54,662 nucleotides of DNA from Phoronis australis (taxonomy: Eukaryota; Phoronida; Phoronidae), in assembly GCA_002633005.1 (NCBI GenBank), contig NMRA01000578.1, positions 142,067-196,728 of the forward strand, read 5' to 3'. The notes beneath the pieces were generated by a model. The model was not told the origin of the DNA, searched no databases, and saw nothing but the letters and a program-made list of their open reading frames with translations. Both the position numbers and the translations under genes were made by a program. This document shows positions 44,447-54,256 of this stretch, one piece after another (within the stretch, counting starts at the first letter, position 1; each line of letters begins with the position of its first letter).

Positions 44447-45746
44447 CTGTAACGAGCAATTTTTACGCTTGTAATACGTATATTTCAAAACAACTCGTGT
44501 AATTTCCGGCCTAGGCAAATTGGAGTATTGTACAGCAGTGTAATCAGTCAGAAGATATTACAAAATACCAACTAAAATAAAATGCTAAATAGTATTGCAT
44601 TCTTTTCACACTTCGGCGCAGGTGTTAAGTTTCAGGTTGGATTTCACAACCGCCAAGAAAACTTGTTTGCGCAGAGTAACAGATTTTTAATATAATCGCT
44701 GACGTAGTAATGTGTTTCAAATTTCACCAGGAGCCATGTCTCGACGTAGGCGCCTGTCGCGTGACTGAGCTTACCGAGGGCGTTTATGGCGGAAACCAAC
44801 CCACAGCAATGTTCATAAGAAGTTGTATGTAGGTCAATGATTTATTGACTGTGAAAATCTCTTATCTCAAACTTTGCGCTTCCTGCAAGTGCTCAGAACG
44901 TGTTCTGTCACTACTTAGAATTACTGCTATACTTAAAACGTATTTACCTGAAGTAACAATGGTGTAAGTAGGTGTAGGTGTCCTAACTTTGATTTTGATT
45001 TTTTCGGAAAGCTAAACCCGAAAAAATGCAGTTTTAAGTGATGCGTGATTAAATCATTAACTGAACTATTCACATTGCAAAACTAGAAACCCTGGTGTAG
45101 TTTAATAGTTTTGAATCCTTAAAGTGCTCAAAACCACCAATTCCATGTCAAAACACCATAAAACAACCCCACCAGTCGACCAGTTGTCAAATTAGAACAC
45201 CCTCAAACATTATCTGACGATATGTTAATCACTTGATCTCGAGTTACGAACATTTATTAGTCGATACATACTAAGTAGTATCGGGGAAAACAAACCACAG
45301 CCTTAGTCATTTTCAATTGTTTTTAGTGTATAAAGTCTTCAGATATTGTTTCCCGTTTTCCTGTGGATTATGGAATGGTAAAAAATGGCGAGGAGTTGCG
45401 GGGTGGTTGGTAGCACTCTGTGACTCTATTCACTTTCCCGCGTTGCATCAAAGAAGCGCGGATACGGCACACGTTTGTACAAGACACCTGCGTGCTGGTG
45501 GACATGACACACTGGCGCTGGGTGAGTTCTTATGTCACACTCATGCGTCCGTGGAGCTAAGAAACTTTTCTTCTTCTATTTTCGCGTATTCAGGATATTG
45601 AATTCACGGTTGTGATACGCAGTGGTATAACGGAAGGTTTAATGATCCTGAAAATGGTGGTTTTAAGCACTTTAAAATCTATTGTTTACACGTAGTGTAC
45701 GTATCAAAAATACTTATTAGCAACCGTTTGATTACGTTGCTTTTAC
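44447..45746 (-). other. Lectin B intron 3
   Basis: A phase-1 intron of 1.3 kb with donor GTAAAA (minus strand) and acceptor TTACAG. No repeats are recognised. A 94-codon plus-strand frame at 45317-45601 shows no motif and is antisense to the gene. Confidence 0.65.
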
Positions 45747-46028
45747 CTCCTGTTACACATTGATAAACGACGTTGAGATATTTGTAAGTTCCTTGACATG
45801 GATCGCCGAAGATGGTGCTTTCTGCCTTCAATGAACATTTTTGTTTATTATCACATCGACACTGGGTGGCGCTTAGAGATGCCAAGGAATTGCACGTGGT
45901 GGTCTTTATGGTTCCTATCTGGCAAATACTTCTGTCCTTGCGACCATACATGGCTGATACAATCTTCAGCGTTGAACCTTGTTTACAGGACAAGTTCATC
46001 GTTTGCCATTCACATACAGTCTTGGATT
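45747..46028 (-). CDS. SUEL lectin gene B exon 3: SUEL-type (rhamnose/galactose-binding) lectin domain
   Basis: A 282-base exon, same length and phases (1 to 1) as lectin A exon 3; acceptor TTTACAG|, donor GGAG|GTAAAA. The domain reads SKTVCEWQTMNLSC, SAMYGRKDRSIC and FGDPCQGTYKYLNVVYQC, carrying both family signatures with the YGR and DPC pocket residues. It is slightly closer to the family consensus (GTYKYL) than gene A. Nine cysteines, including the QCRC pair shared with gene A. The open frame runs upstream of the acceptor to 46107, but that part is intronic: paralogue agreement stops exactly at the AG, and the upstream sequence joins a LINE relic. Confidence 0.93.
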
Positions 46029-46169
46029 CTGTAAAGAAAGTAGGCAGGTGAACTGTCTTTTGTAGTACACCAGGCGTGCTTAGGTCACAAGGCTGTGCCA
46101 ATTGCACCCATCATGGATCCCTCAGCATGGGGCTCCTCATGTGTGAAGTCTTCTAATCTGCCTGACTTA

Positions 46170-46745
46170 AACTTGAATGGTTTCCTCCAGGAGGCTGCGA
46201 AGCATTTGACAGTCAGGGCAAATCACAATTAAGTGTCGAATATTGACTTCCATGCAACAGTTAGGGCAGTTTTAGCACGGCATGCTTCTTGTGATGATTT
46301 GATGCCGACCTTAGTTGCAGAGCCAGTAATTGTCTGTTTTTTTATCAACCTGCCAAATAGCATGCTATCTATGGATAGCAGCTTCATTAAACCCTTATGT
46401 TCAATAGGGCCGGGTTTTGTTTGCACGCAAAAGAAGCCTATCCTCTACGCATTTCCAGATAGTTTTAGCACCCACTCTTTCACCCTTGCCTTACAGCACC
46501 TGATTTGACAAGATCTGGTGCGAAATTGGGTTCAATTCCTCCTTGTAGTCAGCACCCTCATTACCGTCGATGGCAACGTGAAATGACATGGACAGTTCGG
46601 GCTTTAATGGCTGCTTGACTGTCTGAGAACCTAAACATCTCCTGGCTACCAGGGAAAGTCCTATGCTCTCTAGCCAGTTGAACAGCCTGATAAACAGCGA
46701 CCATTTTAGCCTGGAAAATGTTGCAATTTTGTCAAGTGACACTTA
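46170..46745 (-). mobile_element. LINE relic: RNase H and C-terminal zinc-knuckle-like end
   Basis: In shifting minus-strand frames: FQAKMVAVYQAVQLA then FRFSDSQAAIKA (RNase H helix and S-D-S-Q-A-A block, 46600-46735), and then HVAIDGNEGADYKEELN (the G-H-x-G-I-x-GNE-x-AD block). Finally NCPNC...RHLIVICPDC appears (46205-46275), like the C-x2-C...H-x3-x-C tail after RNase H in Jockey/I-type LINEs. Frameshifts and stops are many. It lies in lectin B intron 2, in the same strand as the gene, about 140 bases upstream of the SUEL exon. Confidence 0.7.
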
Positions 46746-46783
46746 TGGGACCGTTTTATCAAAGGTCGTAAGTCCGGTCGTAG

Positions 46784-47175
46784 CTAATACGGTCGTAACT
46801 TATTACAAAAAAGCATAATCGCGTTTGCGATAAAGTGACTAAAACCGTCTCCGCTATAACTGGACCTTTGTTTGCCATCATCTGTAAGAACAAGAAAGTA
46901 AATTCCTGATCCGGATTGAGCTATCAGTTTAGAAGACTGTTGGTCAGAGAGATTTAAGATTGCATGAACATATCCGATATGTCTGTACTGAGACTTAGAG
47001 TCGTCAACAACGTCGCCAGGCTTAACCAAACGAGTTCTTGCTTTTGACATTAACGTATAGCACGCATTTACATGGCTCCTGTGCGCCACAATATCATTGA
47101 CACTCTGCCACTGCTCATTACACTGTTGAAGTGAATATGCAAAGTGGAATGACAAGGAATATTTCCATCGCGTCC
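46784..47175 (-). other. Long unassigned minus-strand frame in lectin B intron 2
   Basis: About 130 codons open from a splice-like TTTCCAG near 47175 down to 46784, beginning HLWTRWKYSLSFHFAY and containing VKPGDVVDDSKSQYRHIG and GSGIYFLVLTDDGKQ. Composition looks protein-like, but there is no good donor at its end (only weak AAAG|GTCCAG), no partner in lectin A, and a LINE relic begins directly after. It could be part of that LINE, another retroelement, or an orphan exon. Function unknown. Confidence 0.25.
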
Positions 47176-47808
47176 ACAGGTGTTCCTGGAAATGCAGAAG
47201 AAATACAGAAAATAAAAGAGCTGTATTTGAGTTATGTTTTTTCTGGTGATGATTTGCTCCAGAGATTTATACACATAGATGTAGCATAGCCAAACATCGT
47301 TCTATTAATACCAGTATAAATACACTGCTGAAGAGGACTCCACAAGTTTTACCCACCATATGGGAACACCTCATCAAAACTGACTTGGCCTAGCTGATTT
47401 CGTCAACCACACGACGATAGAGAGTAACACCTGTTTAAATTACATTTTCTCGTAATGGGAGTTCAGTATCATAAAGCTTCAATGAGATAATAAGCCATTT
47501 CCGCTTCCGAGTGACCATCACCAGCTTTGTTGTTGCTGCTCCCGCTGGTCTCTAACCCTGGGATTTCTTAGATTAAAATAGAAGATTTGGTATTTTCCAC
47601 GAACTAGTACACAGTGCAGGAAAAGTTCATCATGATAAAAATAGTTCATAAAATGTTCTTTTTGTTCGTCGTAACAGAGCCACCATCTTCATCGCCAACG
47701 TTGTTTTTCTTTTTAAAGAAGAAAGTTGAAGCCTATGTTCTTTATACATGTACATTGAAATGTTAACCTGTAAAACTCGCTGTTCTACCAGTTAATTCAT
47801 TGGCTACA

Positions 47809-47943
47809 CTTAATTTACTACGCCAGTTCAGCCGAGTGAACCGGCGAAGACATCTGAGTGGTTCTCGGTGGCAACACCAGCTTACAACCCAATCAGATGT
47901 CATAGCCGATTGATCCGACTGAACCGTCGGAGTTAATCAAGCG
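47809..47943. mobile_element. MITE family M2, copy 2
   Basis: Shares the ends (CGCCAGTTCAGCCGAGTGAA, inverted near 47915-47940) and the interior phrase TCTGAGTGGTTCTCGGTGGCAACACC with the copy at 29588-29718. About 135 bp. It lies 175 bases downstream of lectin B exon 2, in intron 2, whereas copy 1 lies in lectin A intron 1, so the insertions are independent of the gene duplication. Confidence 0.72.
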
Positions 47944-48117
47944 GAGTTACGGAAATCCCAGCTAAAGTTCTATCTTTGTAAAAAACACAGTTTCTTCATT
48001 GTGACAGTCGTTAACGTACCTCCGACTACGGCTACGCTTGCTATGACTTCTTTCTTTTTAAAACAAAATTAATACAAATTCACCTACTAAGCAATTGTGT
48101 AATGAAAGTTAACTAAC

Positions 48118-48228
48118 CTTGCTTAGGTGGGAGTTTGAAACAATTCACCGGGCAAGATGTGCAGAACTTCTCCATTTCTGAAACGGACTTCCTTTTTGCT
48201 GCTTCTATGGCCTCTAGCAACGTATTAT
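48118..48228 (-). CDS. SUEL lectin gene B exon 2: helical spacer with CxxCPxxC motif
   Basis: A 111-base exon, acceptor TTCTGCAG| and donor CAAG|GTTAGT, phase 1 to phase 1. It encodes DNTLLEAIEAAKRKSVSEME then KFCTSCPVNCFKLPPKQ. The length, both phases, the AA-K/R-R/K-x-SVS-x-M core and the C-x2-C-P-x2-C triplet are those of lectin A exon 2, while many residues differ, including conservative changes. Its last base makes the first codon of the SUEL exon (GAA, Glu). Predicted extracellular, in front of the lectin domain. Confidence 0.86.
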
Positions 48229-50145
48229 CTGCAGAAGATATGCAATGAATTTGGTTCCAAACAATTCAAAATTGCATTTTAGGGCAGAATCCTCGTGGCA
48301 CTTAGACCATCTGAACTTAGACACGTATCGGTCGTTGTCACAAACAGCAAAACGTTAGGAAGTTCTAAGCAAAGCCAGCAACTTGATGTACAATCAAACG
48401 CATACCGTGTCATCATCTTGAAGAATACACCAACAAACTTTCTATTTCTGCTTCTTGGATAAACAGTAAAAAAGTAAATATCTTCCTTGTTACTTTATTA
48501 GAAATTTGTAGTGCTGGACTTGGTAAAGGCCGTAAGCATACAACTGATGCTACACTCAACTTACCTGGAGGAACTTTCCACAGGTCGTTCCAAAATCTTT
48601 TGCTTCTCCCAGAGCAGTCCACACAACTATCGTGAAGCTCTGAAGAGTAAAGTTTATTTGTGTTGGAATCATCTGCAGAAGTTATGGTGTTGAGGATATG
48701 TGGATTGATTGGTGGTTAGGTGGTTGAATAGGTAGATGGATGGATGCATTTATACGCAGGTGATTGGACGAATGGGTGGATATATGGATGTAGAATTGAG
48801 TAGGAAGGCTGTATGGGTGGAGGGAGGGAGGGAGGGAGGGAGGCCTGGAGGGAGGGAGAGAGGGAGATAGATGAGTTGAGGCACGGATAGCTGGACGGAT
48901 GTATGGTTGGATGGGTGGCTGGTTGGCTGGATGGATGGATGGATAGAATGATGGGTGGAAATGCGGATGGATAGGTTGACGGATGAATGGTTGCGTGGGT
49001 GAATGGATGCGTGAGCGTACGAACGGATGGGTGGTAGGGTGGATGAAGGATAGCTGAGAGGATGAATGGGTGGATGGATAAGTGTGAATGCATGGTTGTG
49101 TGAATGAATGAATGGCTGAATGGCGTAATGAATTGATGTAAGTATCAGCGGATGAATGATGTGTGGAATGGTTGGTTGGTTAGATGAATGCTTGGATGTA
49201 TGGGTGGATTGATGGAGAGATGGGTGAATGGATAAATAGACGTACAGATGAGCGGATTGTATGGGCTCTGGTGGATGGACGGATATTTGCAAATTCCATT
49301 TCAACACCAACAACGTTTTCACACCCTATATTTTAATAATGGGGATGGAAACCAAGTTTTACCAATGAGAGCGCACCGTTACCGGATAACAGAAAAACTC
49401 TTTCCGTGCACAAAAACGATACTACACTATTTTAAAAAATACCTCTCTAAACAAGCGTCGTAGTTTTCGACAAAATGATACACGACAGGTCTCTGAAAAA
49501 TTGCTGTCAGGAATTGAGGCAGAGTCTTTGAAGCATAAGTGAAATTGATAAACCCCCAGCGTCTATAAGAATCTTGACGGTAAAAAAAATGTCAGTTCAT
49601 ACTGAGCCTGAATTCCAATCACACTCAAGAAATTTCGCCCCAAACTAATGCGCCGGCAGTCTGTATGTGTTTTGTTATGTTTTCTGCCACATGCACAAAA
49701 ATTGCTAGATACAAAGTGCTTGAATGTGGTCGGAGTTCAAGTTCCGTGGTAAGGGCTTTGGCCGGTGCGTGTTTAGTATAGCAAAACGTAAACATTTAAA
49801 TGCTTTTCCAGTATGCAGTCAAAGCTATTTCCATCCATTGGGTTATATTATATTATTATTATAATATTTTCTTCTTAGTACCAAGTTAAAAGGTCGAAGT
49901 TTGATCAGACTTTGTAAGGAACATTCAAATTTGCTCCAATCATGTGAAGGATGACGATGGTTACATACATTTTAGCAATTTCTAAAATTGATCTTGTCGT
50001 TGTTGCTTCATGTTATTAGACTAAATAGGTTTTGGTGTCGTTCAAAATAATCCAAACTTTAGGAATAATTGTGGGATACCAAGATACTTTTTTGTTGACA
50101 ATTGGGTGAGTTGTTGCTATAATACATGAGTTCATTGAAACCCAC
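48229..50145 (-). other. Lectin B intron 1
   Basis: A phase-1 intron of 1.9 kb, donor GTGGGT and acceptor TTCTGCAG. About 570 bases of it are a TGGA-type minisatellite (48700-49275). The remainder shows no exon-like sequence. Confidence 0.65.
48700..49275. repeat. Degenerate (TGGA)n / (GGGA)n minisatellite
   Basis: A purine-rich strand dominated by GGAT, GGTT and GAAT tetranucleotides with a pure GGGA block at about 48819-48843. Because a 4-base period cycles through frames it yields minus-strand frames of up to 190 codons rich in His, Pro, Ser and Ile; these are low-complexity artefacts. Confidence 0.92.
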
Positions 50146-50233
50146 CGCTGCTGCCCTCTTTCACGTCCCTCGTCGCATACTGTATGGTGATTGGTACACA
50201 AGCAACGAGAACACCGATCAAGAGAATCTTCAT
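50146..50233 (-). CDS. SUEL lectin gene B exon 1: signal peptide and acidic spacer
   Basis: An 88-base exon from ATG at 50233 to donor AGCG|GTGGGT, phase 1. It encodes MKILLIGVLVACVPITIQYA, a signal peptide, then TRDVKEGSS, five residues shorter than the spacer of lectin A. The donor context GTGGGTTTCA is identical in the two genes. Read-through meets a stop (GGFQ*) directly after the donor. Position, phase and the VKE spacer motif support it even though it is short. The promoter is not identified; an AT-rich stretch lies upstream. Confidence 0.85.
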
Positions 50234-52085
50234 TTTGTTAACTCCTGAAAATACTCAATAAGCAACACAGAACATAATGACTGCAGTTTGACTCAAATGC
50301 TTAAAACCAGAAATACGTATTATCTTAAGCCCCATTTATCATTATTAGATCAATAACGGTATTCCGACTACTTGACTTTATATTTTATCATGCATAGAGA
50401 TCGATTTTTTCTATAACAAAAATAGTGTATAAAACACTGGATTTGAGATACCATGCGATTTCTACCGTTTAGTTATGTCTTATTACGAAGTAGAAACCCA
50501 GCTTAAATACAATTACAGGATTTACACAAAAAATATATCTTTTCATGGCCTACAGGTGGCGTGCAAACCAGAAGTTTTTCGTGATTTTCCCATTCTAGTT
50601 CCATGCTGTGTCGTGGCGTAAAACCATATCAGAATGAGAAGCTCCTGAATATTGTGACCAGTATTAATTGATATTTAATATTGTGATTTCCACCAGAATC
50701 ACGAATAAAGAAGCTAAAAATTTCCTCGTAAATAACCTGGCAGCGACAGAAACTTGGATAGTTCTGCACCGTTCCATGTTTCCATGTACCGTAGTTCATA
50801 CAGCAGCATTGACCTTCTTAAAATACACTCTTATTTTCATTTGTTTTGTACATTTGCTCTCAGCTAATAAAGTTGTAAAATCTATCCCGTCCAACAACTA
50901 CCCCGAAAATTTTTCTTTTCGGTCGTTAAGCCGATAATATCCCATATTAAGTTTCGCGTCTTAGTCTGAGCTAAGTCATATGTTCAAAGATTTTAAAAAT
51001 TCTGAGCACTAGTGCAAAATGCAAAGACTTCGATTTTAATTAAGAATTTGTCAACATACCCCAACAGTCTCATCTCGCGGTTGTCATTTTCATCGTCGAC
51101 AGAGTGTTGCTAAACTGAGGCGACGCACACTTTTCGAGGCTCAATGTTTTTAAATTGTGAACATTTTTGGTAAACGAACTAAAGAATACCTCCGCTTTTG
51201 CGCTTCATCAGACAAAGTACTATCGTTGAAAACTGGAAGAGGTAGGTCACCGTATTTGAGAGTTTGAATTATTTTGTGGCCAAACCCAAAATCAAAACAG
51301 AACAATTAGACTTGCCATTTTAACTTTGAATATTCAAATGAATTATCGATTTAAACAAAATACCTGTAAATGTCTGACTTCAAACATGAGAACAAATACC
51401 TTTATACAAGACGTAAATTGAAAAGTTGTTTCCCTCCGTGCAACCGATCGTAAAATATGTTTTATCTGAAACCTGGCAAAATGTTTTTTCAGTTGTATTT
51501 CTGATACACTTATTGCATCAAAAATGAATGTCCCTGACAATAAAAAGTAGAAAAATGAAATACTTACTTACCAAACTTACCTACCTCAGACGGATGACGG
51601 TCGGGCGTGGGGAAATAGGCAATATTTTAAGAGTGGCCCAATATGGCGTTTCCTCACAATCAAATACTTGTGTAACTTTCTAAAATAGCTTTTCAAAACC
51701 CGTCAAAGAATTCGTTTCCTTTCTGAAGGAATCTCTATAACTCCATACAATATCAAGAGTTCTTATACTTTTACCTGCAATATATCTTCTTAACACCTGC
51801 TTGTCAAATGATGTTTAAATTGAACTGGTGTTACTGTCACACCCACACCAACACAACCTTTGACCCAAGCTGCTAATGGCCAGTTTCGACGAACCCATTT
51901 AGGCCTCACCCACCATAAAATTCCCACAATTATGTCGGAGGTTCCATGTCAGCGTGCTGCAACAATTACAGCTTCACTTTGATGTGTTCCCAATGGTAAT
52001 TCACCGACTCTTTTTACCGAGTCACACGATCACAAAGACCCCGGAGTGGAATTTTGTACCGGTGCGATAAAACTCTTACCTAGAG
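50234..52085. other. Region upstream of lectin B
   Basis: No supported gene. A minus-strand segment at about 51400-51530 has a pyrimidine-rich TTTTTATTGTCAG at one edge and AAAG|GTATTT at the other. In one frame it reads TFCQVSDKTYFTIGC, which could be an exon of a further upstream minus-strand gene, but evidence is thin. A TCTGATGAAGCGC phrase (minus, about 51200-51212) resembles Penelope-type repeats. Otherwise AT-rich and unassigned. Confidence 0.4.
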
Positions 52086-52086
52086 A

Positions 52087-52159
52087 CATGGGTGGCGCAC
52101 CATAGGGGGATGAGGGCGCTATAGCCCCTCCCACTTATGTCAGTGCTGCGCCGCCCATG
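52087..52159. repeat. GC-rich foldback
   Basis: CATGGGTGGCGCA (52087-52099) and TGCGCCGCCCATG (52147-52159) pair at 12 of 13 positions, with a second inner pairing of AGGGG...GCGCTATAGCCCCT. It stands out by GC content from its AT-rich surroundings. Possibly a short repeat element; no coding. Confidence 0.55.
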
Positions 52160-52805
52160 ACAGAGTCATATTCAGGATTCCAAGTCTGTCTCCTATGCAC
52201 CCATTCATAAATTACTAACCTCCTCCCTTCAAGTAGGCTTCATTTACTGTTGTTTTACACTGCACACAAATGTTCAGTGATACGATTAGATGAGCTAAGC
52301 TATTCTATTGCACAGTGTTTTCCGTCACATGTGATTAGATAGCGTAAAGTTTTGCTGGTGGTCACTGGTGGAATACACGAGTCATGTCAGGATGGTCACG
52401 TTTCCATAAGTAACATGTGCATCACCCACATATATGATTGTAACCTTAAAAGTATTCTAAGCCCTGTTTTGATGATTTCGACCAATCCTCATTTTTTAAA
52501 GAAAATGGAATCTGAGTGATGATGAAAAAACAGAAGCTGCTGGTAAGACGTCAATTTTAATCGAAGCCTTAGTGTCAAACCTTAACTTAGGACGATTCCC
52601 AAAGCAATCACGTCATTTTTGCAAACACAAAAACGGATTTGTTTTTTGGGCAATTGAAGACTATTTTAAATACAACGAATTTGTTACGAACTGATTGCAC
52701 AAAATATAAAACATGTAATAAGCATTAAAAAAGTAGGTTTCGCACGAAAACGCTGTGGACCATAAACAAGTAGGCCTAGGTATCTTTGTAACAAATTAGA
52801 AGTTA

Positions 52806-53126
52806 AATCGTGTTGGTGCAATGGTAAAGCACACGTGCTCTATCCGCCAGGTCGTGAGTTTGAGTCTGTGATACGTGCAGTTTTTCCTGTTTGACACTTT
52901 CTCCGTGTTTTTTTTTTGCCTTTTTTTCTTGGATAGTACTTCGGTAATCAAGGAAAATGCTCGATTTTTAGAGGAAAAAACAGAAAAAATTCCTGGGCGG
53001 GAGGAGGGCAAACCCCCCTCTCGACCTCCCCCCATTCGGTGTTATGCACATCTACAATCGTGCTTTGAGCAAATGTTTACAGACAAAATGTTGGGCCCCC
53101 CTTGTGATATCCTAGATCCGCCACTG
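52806..53126 (+). mobile_element. tRNA-derived SINE candidate
   Basis: TGGTGCAATGG (52814-52824) is an A box and AGTTTGAGTCT (52857-52867) a degraded B box, 32 bases apart. T-rich and A-rich tracts follow, and the segment ends in TAGATCCGCCACTG (53113-53126), a terminus also found at 315-326 and, inverted, near 15490. The repeated terminus plus pol III boxes suggests a SINE of about 320 bp; the open frames across it are not genes. Confidence 0.45.
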
Positions 53127-54082
53127 TACGATTTGGTCAGGAGCCACTCTGTGTTCGGCATATCTCAGTTAAGGAATCGTGTTCCGACCAAACACAAAAG
53201 CGGCGTTACGATGAAGGACTCGCCCCCTTGTAAGTGTATTTCCAAATTTTACAAATAACGAACCAAAACTGCTTCCATTCTAGGGCGAGTGATGCCACAC
53301 CCTCCACCCCGGCCCAGATCGAGCGCCACGACACGTTGGCCTATGCATTGTGTTTAGACCGTGCTCATTCTACCATGGTAATGGCGAATTCGAGTGACCC
53401 CAGTGGCCTTTTATCAGCGATTATTAAGTGTCTGTTTTGTGAATATTGACCACCCTTTGGTTCAGTTGGTTGTGGCTCACATAGGTCTGCCGCATTTCTC
53501 GTGCAAGTGGGTCGAGTTTATATGGCCTCAAAGCCAAGTTCGCTAAGTTGGAAATCGAATTCGTTGTCTGATTCTTCTTGTACTTGAGTGTGATGCCCGT
53601 ATCCACTCTCATCCACAAGCGCTTGGGTTTATCGCAAATGACGTCACTCAATAATATATATAAGAAAACATAAAGATTGGACACTTAAACTTTGCCAGGC
53701 CGAGGCTCCCAACTTCAACCGTCCAAAATCCAAATAAAATCTGCGTGCACCTCCCTCAGTCTGGTGTTGCATAAACTTTCGAAGCCTTATCTTTCCTAGA
53801 TCCCATTAACTGTCTTCGTGAGTGGTGAATTGGCGATGGAATTTTCAAAACAATCTCAAAACTCTGAATTCAAGGACCTGAAATAGTAAACATGGCGGAT
53901 TTCAGTTGTGCTTCAACTTGTACGCCTGTCGTAGGTGAAACTTCGAGTTTGAGCAAGCAACTTATATTTCAAATTCAATAATTCTAATCCAAAACTCAAC
54001 TAATTGAGAATGTTAAAGTTAGTATTTTAATGATTATTTGTACTGACGGCTCATTTTAGCCCTTAACTTAGAATTTTATTAC
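53127..54082. other. Unassigned AT-rich stretch
   Basis: No exon, RNA gene or repeat recognised. Short frames at 53234-53449 (+) and 53424-53684 (-) have no motif. Confidence 0.5.
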
Positions 54083-54256
54083 ATAAATATAGATTATTAC
54101 ATGGCGAAGTCGTTATCCCCCGTTATCTAGAGCCCGAGTGGATTTTGGAAAATTATCGCCCGAGGGGCGTTAGCCCCGAGGGTGATAATTCTCCACAATC
54201 CACGAGGGCTCTAGATAAGGGGGATAACGGCTGAGAACATGTAATAATCTATTTAT
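54083..54256. mobile_element. Near-perfect hairpin MITE
   Basis: The ends AGATTATTACATG (54091-54103) and CATGTAATAATCT (54238-54250) are exact inverted copies, and almost the whole 170-bp segment is self-complementary. Paired blocks run through CGTTATCCCCC, TTATCTAGAGCCC and GTGGATT to a GC-rich apex (CCCGAGGGGC / GCCCCGAGGG). Structure typical of a recently active foldback MITE; no coding. Confidence 0.85.

Noticed and set aside
46029-46107. Upstream extension of the lectin B SUEL frame to an ATG at 46107
   Set aside because: Paralogue similarity stops at the TTTACAG acceptor, and exon 2 joins in phase there; the extension is intronic.
48716-49322. 190-codon and 125-codon His/Pro/Ser-rich minus-strand proteins
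   Set aside because: Product of a TGGA/GGGA minisatellite with a 4-base period; low complexity, inside lectin B intron 1.
51343-51540. Minus-strand exon of a third lectin or other gene
   Set aside because: Splice-like edges on both sides, but the frame with cysteines has a stop near the acceptor; evidence too thin.
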